A stretch of DNA of 64,000 nucleotides from Butyrivibrio hungatei (lineage in GTDB: Bacteria > Bacillota > Clostridia > Lachnospirales > Lachnospiraceae): assembly GCF_900101605.1 (NCBI RefSeq), contig NZ_FMUR01000008.1, forward strand, positions 1 through 64,000, read 5' to 3'. Made by a program: the position numbers and the translations under genes. Of the stretch, positions 44,060-51,727 are shown piece by piece. The number at the start of each line of letters is the position of its first letter. Positions within the stretch are counted from its first letter, which is position 1. The notes beneath the pieces were generated by a model. The model did not search any database, had not been told where the DNA came from, and worked only from the letters and a program-made list of their open reading frames with translations.

Positions 44060-44458
44060 TTATGCTTTTATATTAGATTTATTATGTCGTAAATATCCCC
44101 TAATCAGCTCTATATCTTTATGGTCTTTTTCTCGTCCCAGTTCCTTCTTCATCTCAAGTAGTCCCGCAATCGTGATAACCGGAATACCTTCAACCTGTGT
44201 AACCGTATCATTTATCCAGTTTTCAAAAATCTCGATATGATCACTATATTCGAAATGTCTGTTACCACTTTCAGTAAGCCTGAAAGAAAAACCATCATTT
44301 TCTAATCTGTCTGCCATCTTTCGATTACATCCAAGATCGATATCTGATGTCTGTTCCTTAATTCCATATAATGCCATTGCACTACCGGCAAGCACCCAAT
44401 AATCTTCTCTGCTATACGGAAATGCTTCTAATTCTTTTATTATTTCTGCTTTATCCAT
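44060..44458 (-). CDS. Nucleotidyltransferase-fold protein
   Basis: 132 residues from ATG 44458 (AGGTG upstream; the frame is open to a GTG at 44464). WVLAGSAMALYGIKEQTSDIDLG has the GS...DxD pattern of the polymerase-beta-type nucleotidyltransferase fold, as in small MNT/AbiEii-like proteins. A helical C-terminus with GREKDHKDIELIRGYL follows, typical of this group. It may be a toxin-antitoxin or defence-associated transferase, given the AbiE genes nearby, but that is inference. Confidence 0.75.
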   Translation of the reverse strand: MDKAEIIKELEAFPYSREDYWVLAGSAMALYGIKEQTSDIDLGCNRKMADRLENDGFSFRLTESGNRHFEYSDHIEIFENWINDTVTQVEGIPVITIAGLLEMKKELGREKDHKDIELIRGYLRHNKSNIKA

Positions 44459-44488
44459 TGTCACCTGCTGCCGCTATTTCCGGCGGAA

Positions 44489-45214
44489 TTATAGTAGTTT
44501 CTCATTAACAATCAAGGAATCATACAGCCACTTATCAATCTGATACTCATGCACCTCAAAAGGCGCCCACACCACCGGTTCGCCCATTCCTTGAATCCGA
44601 TCACAGAACGATCCGACTTCGGAAAAAGAATTCGCTATCAGGCCTGTTTCACAGTCAACTTTGTACCTAAGTTCAGGATGTTTCTTTATTTCTTCATTTA
44701 AAGAATTAATTAAATAGCACTCAAGATAAAAACTTCCATTTCCACCGCTTTCACATCCCAGAATGTCACAGCCCAAAAAAGTGCACGAAAGTGTGGATTC
44801 TTCACCTTCCTTAAACTCAGAAAAAGTTCCTTCTTTTTCATATTCATCAAAGATTTCCTCGCCGGTAAAAAGTCCTACCACTCTGTATCCATCAACATTT
44901 TTCAGATACCCGTAAACCTTCAATGCATCTTCTATCCCTGCAAATCTGGTATCCGGTGCCATACGCCCGCTGTTAAACAAATCTGAGACCACGTTGCAGA
45001 AATCTGTGAATTCAGCGTCGGTTAGTTGCAATTTCTTTTTATATTGAATCCTGTCACTTTCCGGATAATTAGTCCAAAAACATTTTGCCAGATCGGGAAA
45101 TGTATCACTCAGGCCACTTCCAACCGATAAAATATGAATTGCTTCAAGGTTGAGCCATTCCGGCTTTTCAAGCGGCTTAACTATGTAATAACCGAAACAT
45201 TTCATAGCACTCAT
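44489..45214 (-). CDS. Hypothetical protein
   Basis: 241 residues, soluble. It starts MKCFGYYIVKPLEKPEWLNL after a Met-Ser-Ala and ends VHEYQIDKWLYDSLIVNEKL. Several Cys residues occur in a cluster (TLSCTFLGCDILGCESGG). RBS AAAAAGGA is present. I do not recognise a family. It begins 13 bases after the end of the AbiEii remnant. Confidence 0.7.
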   Translation of the reverse strand: MSAMKCFGYYIVKPLEKPEWLNLEAIHILSVGSGLSDTFPDLAKCFWTNYPESDRIQYKKKLQLTDAEFTDFCNVVSDLFNSGRMAPDTRFAGIEDALKVYGYLKNVDGYRVVGLFTGEEIFDEYEKEGTFSEFKEGEESTLSCTFLGCDILGCESGGNGSFYLECYLINSLNEEIKKHPELRYKVDCETGLIANSFSEVGSFCDRIQGMGEPVVWAPFEVHEYQIDKWLYDSLIVNEKLL

Positions 45215-45226
45215 ATAGGTTCCTTT

Positions 45227-45699
45227 TTATACAAATACTTTCTTAATCGAATCCACCGCTTGCGTATTAACAGTCTCCCATTCAAGCTCTTTAGCAAACT
45301 CATTTTTGTTACGGAATCTGCCCCAATTTTCCTTTAACATAGTATCCCCGGATAATCAAAATCATCCATTATCTGCTCTGTGTGGGTAATTCTGAATGCA
45401 ACGCTATCACCTATTTCTATGCTGCAAATCTCATTAATAAACTTCTGTATATCATCATCTGTAAGTGGCAATGATCTTACAGTAGTATCAATATCCATTG
45501 TTGTCCTCATATCAATTCCCAAAAGAGAAGATGCAAGGATGCCTCCCTTTATAACGAATCTATCCTTGTATTTAGAAATTGAGATTCGTTCCAAGAGTCT
45601 TTCCATAAAATAAAGCCTAATATATGTTTCTGCTTTTCTTACATTACCTTTTGCAAGATTCTTTATTTTCCCCTTTAACTGACTTGCTGATTTAATCAC
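45227..45699 (-). pseudogene. AbiEii-type nucleotidyltransferase toxin with internal deletion
   Basis: The first 121 codons (45699-45334) encode the AbiEii/AbiGii N-terminus: RFVIKGGILASSLLGIDMRT, then TMDIDTTVRSLPLT with the transferase DxD. The frame stops at DYPGILC. A different frame directly continues as MLKENWGRFRNKNEFAKELE and WETVNTQAVDSIKKVFV (45340-45227), which is the typical AbiEii C-terminus. About 140 residues between them, including part of the active site, are missing. A deletion joined the two ends out of frame. The start overlaps the AbiEi stop (ATGA). Confidence 0.88.
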
Positions 45700-46289
45700 G
45701 TTAAAACCTCCACATATTTCATGACTTCCTCTTTTACCTTTAGCTTTTCTGCATAACTCAGCATAAGGGATAAGTCTTTGTTTTTTTTCTTCATATAGCT
45801 TTTTATGGCCGTTTGGAATGTCTGTACCTCATACGTAGATCTATTCCTTATAAGATCACAGATACAACGTTCAGTGTTATATGCTTTAACTTTATTTCTA
45901 TAATTAGTTTCAAGTTCGCATACTCCCAAGCCATAAATACCATCTTTTTCCTGATGAACAACAACACCTCTTTCTCTCAATCGTGAACCATTATGACCAC
46001 TGGGAACACTTACATTGATTTCCGTGTATTCCCGTTCCATAAGCCTATTAAGAAAAAGGGCTGTCTCATCGTTAAAAATGATCTTGGGGTTACTCCTCTG
46101 GATAACATATAACATATCCGGCCAGGTATCTTCCGTAACATAGACACCTTTCGAGACATGTTCCAGATTATTATCTCTAACATACTGTAAAAGATATGTT
46201 CTTGAAATCCCCGCATTTTCCCCATCAGAAATGAACAGATAGCCGTTATTGTTTTTTATAATATCTCTTATTTGGTCATACTTGCTCAT
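45696..46289 (-). CDS. AbiEi-type antitoxin/transcriptional repressor
   Basis: 197 residues from ATG 46289 (GAGGTGATG upstream). The N-terminal winged helix-turn-helix (YDQIRDIIKNNNGYLFISDG, GISRTYLLQYVRDN) and the following AbiEi_4-like domain (RCICDLIRNRSTYEVQTFQT) identify the type IV antitoxin AbiEi. In known systems it represses the abiE promoter via inverted repeats. Its toxin partner is broken here, so it may persist as an orphan repressor. Confidence 0.92.
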   Translation of the reverse strand: MSKYDQIRDIIKNNNGYLFISDGENAGISRTYLLQYVRDNNLEHVSKGVYVTEDTWPDMLYVIQRSNPKIIFNDETALFLNRLMEREYTEINVSVPSGHNGSRLRERGVVVHQEKDGIYGLGVCELETNYRNKVKAYNTERCICDLIRNRSTYEVQTFQTAIKSYMKKKNKDLSLMLSYAEKLKVKEEVMKYVEVLT

Positions 46290-46309
46290 AAGCATCACCT
46301 CATTTCGCT

Positions 46310-46353
46310 TTACATTTGTGACTACATTATATATTATAACGTCACAAACGTAA
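46310..46353. promoter_or_regulatory. Candidate AbiEi operator with promoter
   Basis: TTTGTGAC (46315-46322) and GTCACAAA (46341-46348) form a perfect inverted repeat, extendable to TTAC...GTAA. On the minus strand TATAAT-like DNA lies between the arms. It is 26 bases upstream of the abiEi start, where AbiEi proteins are known to bind inverted repeats. Confidence 0.65.
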
Positions 46354-46423
46354 AGTACAGTAAACAAAACACCTCAGCTTCATCAAATACTGATTAAATC
46401 ATTATTTCCTTAATTTATTATCC

Positions 46424-46587
46424 CTACAGACACGATCGAATATATAAATGTATCTCAACAGAATCCAAACAAGGAACAGGACAGTTCTTTTCATTTAATA
46501 AAAGAGGCAACTCCGTACAGCCTAGAATAACCGCTTCTATACCGTCTTCAACATGCATTCTCCCTCTTTCAGCCCACCAAACTTGAA
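46424..46587 (-). pseudogene. Aspartate/glutamate racemase C-terminal remnant
   Basis: From about 46587 the minus strand reads WWAERGRMHVEDGIEAVILG then CTELPLLLNEKNCPVPCLDS and ends at TAG 46424. VILGCTELPLL carries the second catalytic Cys of the Asp/Glu racemase family. No start codon or N-terminal half exists upstream, where another gene now lies, so only the C-terminal quarter survives. Confidence 0.75.
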
Positions 46588-46926
46588 TTATTCTGCGATA
46601 ATCGCCTCTATCTTAATCCCCAATTGTCCAATCTGATTTTGGACTTCATTCAGAAACTTCTCACAATTCTCAGTTACAGAGTACTTGAAGTGAATCTCTA
46701 TTACTGCAAAAGAGAATTGTTCATTTGGATAGGTCGCCTCATATTGCCTTGACTCAAGATAAGAAATGTAAGCATTAATCTTATCTTGCAGAAGATTAAG
46801 ATGCTCAAACTCAATTAATGCATCTTCACCCTCCCATAGCAAATGATCTGTCAGCAAAAGAACTATCGCGTTTCTCTCCTTATCTATTGCTATCCCGTCA
46901 ATTATGTTTGGATTGTCTATTGCCAT
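46588..46926 (-). CDS. DUF6572-like hypothetical protein
   Basis: 112 residues. It starts MAIDNPNIIDGIAIDKERNA and contains LLLTDHLLWEGEDALIEFEH, which I recall from a small family (DUF6572) found beside toxin-like genes. Soluble, no catalytic motif. The ATG lies within the end of the truncated Nudix gene (10-base overlap). Confidence 0.7.
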   Translation of the reverse strand: MAIDNPNIIDGIAIDKERNAIVLLLTDHLLWEGEDALIEFEHLNLLQDKINAYISYLESRQYEATYPNEQFSFAVIEIHFKYSVTENCEKFLNEVQNQIGQLGIKIEAIIAE

Positions 46927-47261
46927 ATCATTTTCTCCTCTAATTCAGATTTGCACCCTGTTTCTTCTATAGCCTCTCTTTTAGCCGCATCTTCATTTGA
47001 TTCACCATACTCAATCCTTCCTGCGGGCACTTCCCATTCAAGGCGGCCTACAGTGTATCTTCTGTTCTGAATAAGAAGAATGTTATCTTCCTCATCAAAA
47101 ATAACAATTGCAACAGCCTTCTCCGGATAATGAATCTGATAATAATTTTCTGTTATTTGCCCGCTTGGTTGGGCCACTCTGTCAGAATATAAACATACAT
47201 GTTCGCTTTCATATATAGTTGTTCGACCTAGTCGCTTTGGCATAAGTTCTTCATTCTGCAT
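46917..47261 (-). CDS. Nudix hydrolase, C-terminally truncated
   Basis: 114 residues. The Nudix box GRIEYGESNEDAAKREAIEE with TGC is complete, preceded by EVPAG as in ADP-ribose pyrophosphatases. Such enzymes are about 175-185 residues, so the last about 65 are missing; the frame ends EEKMIWQ where another gene starts. The metal site is present, but the lost C-terminal part normally helps dimerise and bind substrate, so activity is doubtful. Confidence 0.8.
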   Translation of the reverse strand: MQNEELMPKRLGRTTIYESEHVCLYSDRVAQPSGQITENYYQIHYPEKAVAIVIFDEEDNILLIQNRRYTVGRLEWEVPAGRIEYGESNEDAAKREAIEETGCKSELEEKMIWQ

Positions 47262-47327
47262 TTTCTAATCCCTTTCTGAAGGATAGTGCACTCTTAGCTC
47301 CTTTATGCATCCTCCTCATACAAGCAC

Positions 47328-47368
47328 AGAAAAAGAGGCTTTTCAAAGAATCCACTTCAAAAAGTCTC
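47328..47368 (-). terminator. Probable terminator after the Rpn-type gene
   Basis: AAAAAGAGGCTTTT and AAAAAGTCTCTTTT form an imperfect stem of about 13 bp, T-rich beyond it on the minus strand, just downstream of the gene ending at 47377. Confidence 0.6.
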
Positions 47369-47376
47369 TTTTCGCT

Positions 47377-48327
47377 TTAGTTTTTCTTTTTTGATGCTAC
47401 ATATTCATCAAACAAATCTTTTCTATACTTTGAATCTTTATTTGCCTTTTGAACATCTGAAGCTCTATTGTTTTCAAACAGCCAATCATAAAGTTCTGTA
47501 ATGTCTTTCTCACACTTATCATAGCCCTTATCATAACCGGCTTTAACACCATCCTCATAACTCTCTTCCTGTATAACCTGAAGATGTCTCTCAGCACTAT
47601 ATCCTAAAACACCCATCTCAACGACCTCCTCTTTATTCTCAAGCAAGAAATCTTTAAGAATGTCCTCAGAAATACACTCATCTATTGCTCTTGATATTGC
47701 TGAGCTAATGACCTCTTTCTGAGTAATGTCATTCATGTCGATAATATCGTTCATTTCTTTGTTTCTTTCTTTAGCTTCTTTAATACATTTTCGCACTTTC
47801 GATACAAAAATGGAATACTCTTTGAGGGTTTTGCAGTCCTCCATAAGCTCTTTGTTATGTCCCTCGTTGATGTTTATGACTTTAACAATAAGCTCCAACT
47901 CAGGATTATCCGTTTTCTTGGCAAACAGATCCGATAACTTATAGATTTTTTCATCCTCAAGTTTAATTGTTCCGTTGTAAAATGTTATGAATCTTGGAGT
48001 AGGAATGCTTATAGCATGAGACTTATATGTTTCTTCAGTTGGAATAATCTTCTTGTAGATACTTGCCACATACTCAAGATCTCTTAACGGAATATTGGGA
48101 CAAGGGCTGGATTGATGTTCATAAAGGCTAAGCTCATAGTCAAAGATAAAAGAAAGATCATTTTTCATGTTAAGAAAAGTATTACCCTCAAGAGTGGTGA
48201 TTTCCAGATCATCCGGATTATCATAATTACTGTGATTGACACCGTTATACAATTCAAGAAGCCGCCGTTTATCATGAAACAGCTTTCTGAACACAGTGTC
48301 CTTATACTTTTGGTTGTCAATTTTCAT
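47377..48327 (-). CDS. Rpn/PD-(D/E)XK nuclease family protein (transposase-like)
   Basis: 316 residues from ATG 48327 (AAGAAGG upstream). The N-terminal part (DTVFRKLFHDKRRLLELYNG, then LSFIFDYELSLYEHQSSPCP) is the nuclease domain of the Rpn/transposase_31 group, with the catalytic Asp and Glu-x-Gln. The C-terminal region has a repeated DGVKAGYDKGYDKCEKDI helix. Rpn proteins promote recombination, and recent work links them to phage defence (established knowledge, general). This copy looks intact. Confidence 0.9.
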   Translation of the reverse strand: MKIDNQKYKDTVFRKLFHDKRRLLELYNGVNHSNYDNPDDLEITTLEGNTFLNMKNDLSFIFDYELSLYEHQSSPCPNIPLRDLEYVASIYKKIIPTEETYKSHAISIPTPRFITFYNGTIKLEDEKIYKLSDLFAKKTDNPELELIVKVININEGHNKELMEDCKTLKEYSIFVSKVRKCIKEAKERNKEMNDIIDMNDITQKEVISSAISRAIDECISEDILKDFLLENKEEVVEMGVLGYSAERHLQVIQEESYEDGVKAGYDKGYDKCEKDITELYDWLFENNRASDVQKANKDSKYRKDLFDEYVASKKKN

Positions 48328-48634
48328 TTTATTACCTTCTTTCATTGCCTTTAGTTACTTCTTTGGAATCTGTTGGCGAAAGCCGTGAAAAAATAGAATG
48401 TAACTTAGAATTATTTGCTCAGATTCGAGCACAAACATGATTTTAGCATAGGAGGTAACCGTAATAAAGAGAAAAATCCTTAAGATTTGGAGCTGTTCTC
48501 TTAAGAATTTAACGTTATTACGTATAAATTTAAATTAGCATAGATGCCTGATTCGAAGTCAAGATGATAACTGCCCCAATTGGCACGAAGCGGCAGTTCA
48601 ATATAACAGTTATCGCTACACTCTGCAAAATCCC
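48328..48634. other. Gene-free gap with a structured inverted repeat
   Basis: No gene seen. GATAACTG (48566-48573) pairs with CAGTTATC (48607-48614), enclosing CTGCC/GGCAG and TGCC/GGCA, so a branched hairpin is possible near the tautomerase gene end. At 48477-48512 TCCTTAAGA and TCTTAAGAA form another weak pair. Confidence 0.5.
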
Positions 48635-48865
48635 TTACTCACATATATACCCCGGTTTCTTATAAAGGTTATTAAATTCCGTAGCAATATATTTATCCCA
48701 AACTTTTTCTTTCCACTCTTCTTCAAGCACATCAGTAATTGCAACAGACACGCTAGACGCCTTACAGCCCAATGTTTCTGCAACAACATCTGCTATTTTC
48801 TCTGCGCACTGTTTTTTCTGTTCTTCTGTTCTGCCAAAAAAACACTGTATTTCAATATGTGGCAT
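48635..48865 (-). CDS. 4-oxalocrotonate tautomerase-family protein
   Basis: 76 residues. Pro follows the initiator Met (MPHIEIQCF), the catalytic N-terminal proline of the tautomerase superfamily. RTEEQKKQCAEKIADVVAET and SVSVAITDVLEEEWKE fit the fold. RBS GGGAG is present. Substrate unknown. Confidence 0.92.
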   Translation of the reverse strand: MPHIEIQCFFGRTEEQKKQCAEKIADVVAETLGCKASSVSVAITDVLEEEWKEKVWDKYIATEFNNLYKKPGYICE

Positions 48866-48901
48866 AGCAATCTCCCCTACAAACTCCGATTTATATTTTT
48901 C

Positions 48902-49714
48902 TTACACCGAATCCCCCAGATTGATATCAAAAGGTGCGATCAACAATTTTTGTAATTCTTTATTATAATCATCAAAAAAAGCCTTAATCGCCTTACCATA
49001 GTTTTCTTTAGTATCAAACTCCCAAAAAGAATAATATTTGACACACTTTACTATTTTAGTTAATTTCCTCGGCGGCTCACCCAGTTTAATTCCATCTATA
49101 GTGTAAAAACGTTTAAAATATTTAAGTGATATACAGCCCAGACATTTTAATTGGTTTTCAGCCATTTCCTCAATCTTAGTCTCAAATTGCTCAAGTTTAT
49201 CCGGTTTTACTTGAAAAATCTTCATTTCAATAAAGGACTTTTCCTTTCTAGTCAATGTCAGTTCTTTTTCCATCACCTCATACACCAGGATCACATTGTT
49301 TTCCACAGGATATTTACAGTGCTCGACCGTTTTATATCCTCTGGAAGAATACAAGTGAGCGGCCGGCAAAGATGCATCCAACACCGCTGTTGAAGCTTTC
49401 TTAGCTATTTTTTCTTCTAACCGATTCATAATATATGTGCCAAATCCGTTCCCCTGATATTCAGGTTCCACGCATACTCTTGTGATATGATTGCCCTTAT
49501 AGCAACCGGTTCCAACGCACTTTCCTTCTACTATAAGAATACCAACCGATCCGCACTCAATATCTTTTAGGATATTTTCCCTGCTGTGCAGGTTACAAAA
49601 AAAATCAACAACCTCTTTAGGATAATACTTTGGATATGTACTCTTTATCGAATTTTGGACTATATTAAATACAGTATCTAAGTCTGCAGTTTTTGCGAGA
49701 ATATATTCTTTCAT
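48902..49714 (-). CDS. GNAT acetyltransferase fused to a dimeric alpha-beta barrel (ABM-like) domain
   Basis: 270 residues from ATG 49714 (AAGGAA upstream). Residues about 1-150 are a GNAT domain with RVCVEPEYQGNGFGTYIMNR. Residues about 165-260 (MKIFQVKPDKLEQFETKIEE, CLGCISLKYFKRFYTIDG, CVKYYSFWEFDTKENYGKA) look like an antibiotic-biosynthesis-monooxygenase-type dimeric barrel. The combination is unusual. Both parts are intact in one frame. Substrate unknown. Confidence 0.8.
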   Translation of the reverse strand: MKEYILAKTADLDTVFNIVQNSIKSTYPKYYPKEVVDFFCNLHSRENILKDIECGSVGILIVEGKCVGTGCYKGNHITRVCVEPEYQGNGFGTYIMNRLEEKIAKKASTAVLDASLPAAHLYSSRGYKTVEHCKYPVENNVILVYEVMEKELTLTRKEKSFIEMKIFQVKPDKLEQFETKIEEMAENQLKCLGCISLKYFKRFYTIDGIKLGEPPRKLTKIVKCVKYYSFWEFDTKENYGKAIKAFFDDYNKELQKLLIAPFDINLGDSV

Positions 49715-49760
49715 ATGACATTCCTTGTTTAACAAATCTTCCCAAAATCTCAACAGGTGA

Positions 49761-50279
49761 CTAATCATTGTTAAGGATTGAATTTATCGCACTTTCATAA
49801 TCTTTGTCTATAACAATCTGATCCTGCTGAAATCTACCGATATACTCGCTGTTTACTTCTTTTATCCATCTAACGGTACAGTCCGAATCATCCAATCTAG
49901 CTTCTATGTCAGATCCATGTTTTACAATATCCGCAAAATGTTCATCGATATACTCATCAGTCATGACAAGACATATAAACTTTATCTCTGATAAATACTC
50001 TTCCCCAAACCATGTTCTCCAATCTTCGGGGACATAGCATCCTTCAACAATGAGATTCTGCTTGTTTTCTATGGCAGTTTTTATTATTTCACTTACTATC
50101 GGCCAAAGATAACCCGTAAGCTCTTTATCATCACATGGTGTAAGTTCCGTATTACCACTTCTTATTAACCCCATTTTCAAATGATCTATAGACAAATACG
50201 GATATTTGTATTTTTCAAGCAGCTTCTGCGCAAGAACTGTTTTACCGGTATGAGATGCACCTGTTATCAATATAATCAT
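49761..50279 (-). CDS. P-loop NTPase / small-molecule kinase-like protein
   Basis: 172 residues. Walker A is GASHTGKTVLA at residues 7-17. SIDHLKMGLIRSG and LIVEGCYVPEDW follow as in 2-phosphoglycerate-kinase-like and adenylate-kinase-like ATPases. The ATG overlaps the stop of a tiny P-loop ORF upstream (ATGA). Substrate unknown. Confidence 0.88.
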   Translation of the reverse strand: MIILITGASHTGKTVLAQKLLEKYKYPYLSIDHLKMGLIRSGNTELTPCDDKELTGYLWPIVSEIIKTAIENKQNLIVEGCYVPEDWRTWFGEEYLSEIKFICLVMTDEYIDEHFADIVKHGSDIEARLDDSDCTVRWIKEVNSEYIGRFQQDQIVIDKDYESAINSILNND

Positions 50280-50431
50280 TTTGATAAGGCTCCAATCCGT
50301 TTTTTAAATAATGACATCTTAAATGAAATTTGATTTTGATAAGTGACCATTCCGGGACTCTTTTCAGCAATGCACTTCCCCGTAACCGTTTTTCCAACGC
50401 CCATGGGGCCGTTGATGAGATATACTTTCAT
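50276..50431 (-). CDS. Truncated P-loop ORF (51 residues), coupled at both ends
   Basis: The ORF encodes MKVYLINGPMGVGKTVTGKC, a perfect Walker A start, and about 31 further residues that do not look like a kinase. It begins in an ATGA overlap with the Nudix gene upstream and ends in an ATGA overlap with the P-loop gene downstream. It is probably the N-terminus of a deleted kinase, with the tail a fusion to unrelated sequence. Confidence 0.55.
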   Translation of the reverse strand: MKVYLINGPMGVGKTVTGKCIAEKSPGMVTYQNQISFKMSLFKKRIGALSK

Positions 50432-50997
50432 ATCCGATTACTCCCGGCAGCATATTTCCGAATCATCTCCAATCCGCCCATTGGAACGCAGAATCTATCA
50501 TCACGCGGCGGCAAACATGCCTTATAAACTTCTTCCAAATCAAACCACTCGACGCTTTCAAGCTCCTCTTTTTGAATTAAAAGCTTGCTTATATCAACAT
50601 TCTCTTCATAGGCATAAACAAAGGCAATCTCACTATCTTTGAACATCTTGCCATGGAATTCTTTTTCAAACCCGATAAAAAAAGTTCCCACAAAATGCAG
50701 CTGTTCTGCCAAAGCCTCAATTCCAAGTTCTTCCGACAATTCTCTTAATGCGGATTCAAGCGGCTCATCTCCCGCCTGGATATGTCCTGCGGAAGAAGTG
50801 TCGTATTTTCCGGGAAAAGAATCCTTATTCAGCGCCCTCTTTTGCAATAAAACTTCTTTCTTCCCTTCATTGTCACGAACAACCCAAATATGCGCAGTCC
50901 TGTGTCTGATTCCCTTTGCATGGGCTTCGGAGCGGGAAACTGTCTCGCCTGTAGGATTGCCGTTTTCGTCAACTATATCAAATAATTCTTCTGCCAT
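50428..50997 (-). CDS. Nudix hydrolase, isopentenyl-diphosphate-isomerase-like
   Basis: 189 residues. ELFDIVDENGNPTGETVSRS, KGIRHRTAHIWVV and LQKRALNKDSFPGKYDTSSA are typical of the IDI-like Nudix subgroup of unknown substrate. In the Nudix box GHIQAGDEPLESALRELSEE the first conserved Glu is Asp. RBS GACGGAG. The operon continues through two ATGA overlaps. Confidence 0.9.
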   Translation of the reverse strand: MAEELFDIVDENGNPTGETVSRSEAHAKGIRHRTAHIWVVRDNEGKKEVLLQKRALNKDSFPGKYDTSSAGHIQAGDEPLESALRELSEELGIEALAEQLHFVGTFFIGFEKEFHGKMFKDSEIAFVYAYEENVDISKLLIQKEELESVEWFDLEEVYKACLPPRDDRFCVPMGGLEMIRKYAAGSNRI

Positions 50998-51024
50998 TTT
51001 TTCTCCGTCCTTATAAAATCGAAC

Positions 51025-51163
51025 CTATAACCTCTTTAACACTTCCATCGCAACAAACAGCTTGCCGATACTATGATTGGCTTCATTAAGACCTTCTATT
51101 TTAGTCCAAATGCGACCTTGTACATGCGGTACATTGAGTTCACTGAATATCTCAGCCAGTTTA
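51025..51163 (-). pseudogene. Unrecognised C-terminal protein remnant
   Basis: Between the GNAT stop and the Nudix start, the minus strand has an open frame ending at TAG 51025 that reads NKLAEIFSELNVPHVQGRIW and TKIEGLNEANHSIGKLFVAM then EVLKRL. It has protein-like composition but no start codon; the upstream frame runs into the GNAT gene. I do not recognise the family. Confidence 0.35.
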
Positions 51164-51691
51164 TTACCGCTTGATCACAAACATCTTCAATTCTTTCTTA
51201 TACGTCTCGCTAAAAAACTCATCTTTCAGCATCCCTCCGCATTTCATGATCACACCGGCGGAGGCGACATTTTCTTTTTCGCAGGATATCAGAACTTCGT
51301 CTATACCCATCTTATCGTAAATCTTGAGCGCCCTATTAAGAATTTCCGTGGCGTAATGCTTGCGACGCTCAGTTGGTCTGACCGAATAGCCAATATGACC
51401 TGCGTCTTTTTTACTGAAATTAATCAAAGAAAGACGCAGATTAATCATCCCGACTATTCTGTCGTCCTCTTCTCTCACGCAGAAATATGTGATCCTCGGC
51501 ACGTCAAAATCGGCAATGTTGGCAATATCAATTTCCTTGATCAGTCCTTCAAGCCAATCTTCATATGTTGATTCTTTTAAACAGTAATCCAGACCGCCGC
51601 TTCCGTTTATCTCAGAACCATGCTCATAAAATTCATTTATGTAATCAATTGCTTTTTCTTTATGCTCAATTCGCGGAAAAACCAGTCTCAT
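51164..51691 (-). CDS. GNAT-family N-acetyltransferase
   Basis: 175 residues. IGYSVRPTERRKHYATEILN is motif A, followed by VLISCEKENVASAGVIMKCG, as in the RimJ/RimL-like group. RBS GGAGGCAG lies upstream of the ATG. The gene is 36 bases downstream of the Cys-Ala-repeat protein gene and may be in the same transcript. Substrate unknown. Confidence 0.9.
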   Translation of the reverse strand: MRLVFPRIEHKEKAIDYINEFYEHGSEINGSGGLDYCLKESTYEDWLEGLIKEIDIANIADFDVPRITYFCVREEDDRIVGMINLRLSLINFSKKDAGHIGYSVRPTERRKHYATEILNRALKIYDKMGIDEVLISCEKENVASAGVIMKCGGMLKDEFFSETYKKELKMFVIKR

Positions 51692-51727
51692 TCTGCCTCC
51701 GTCACAATAATGCTTACCGCATAACTT

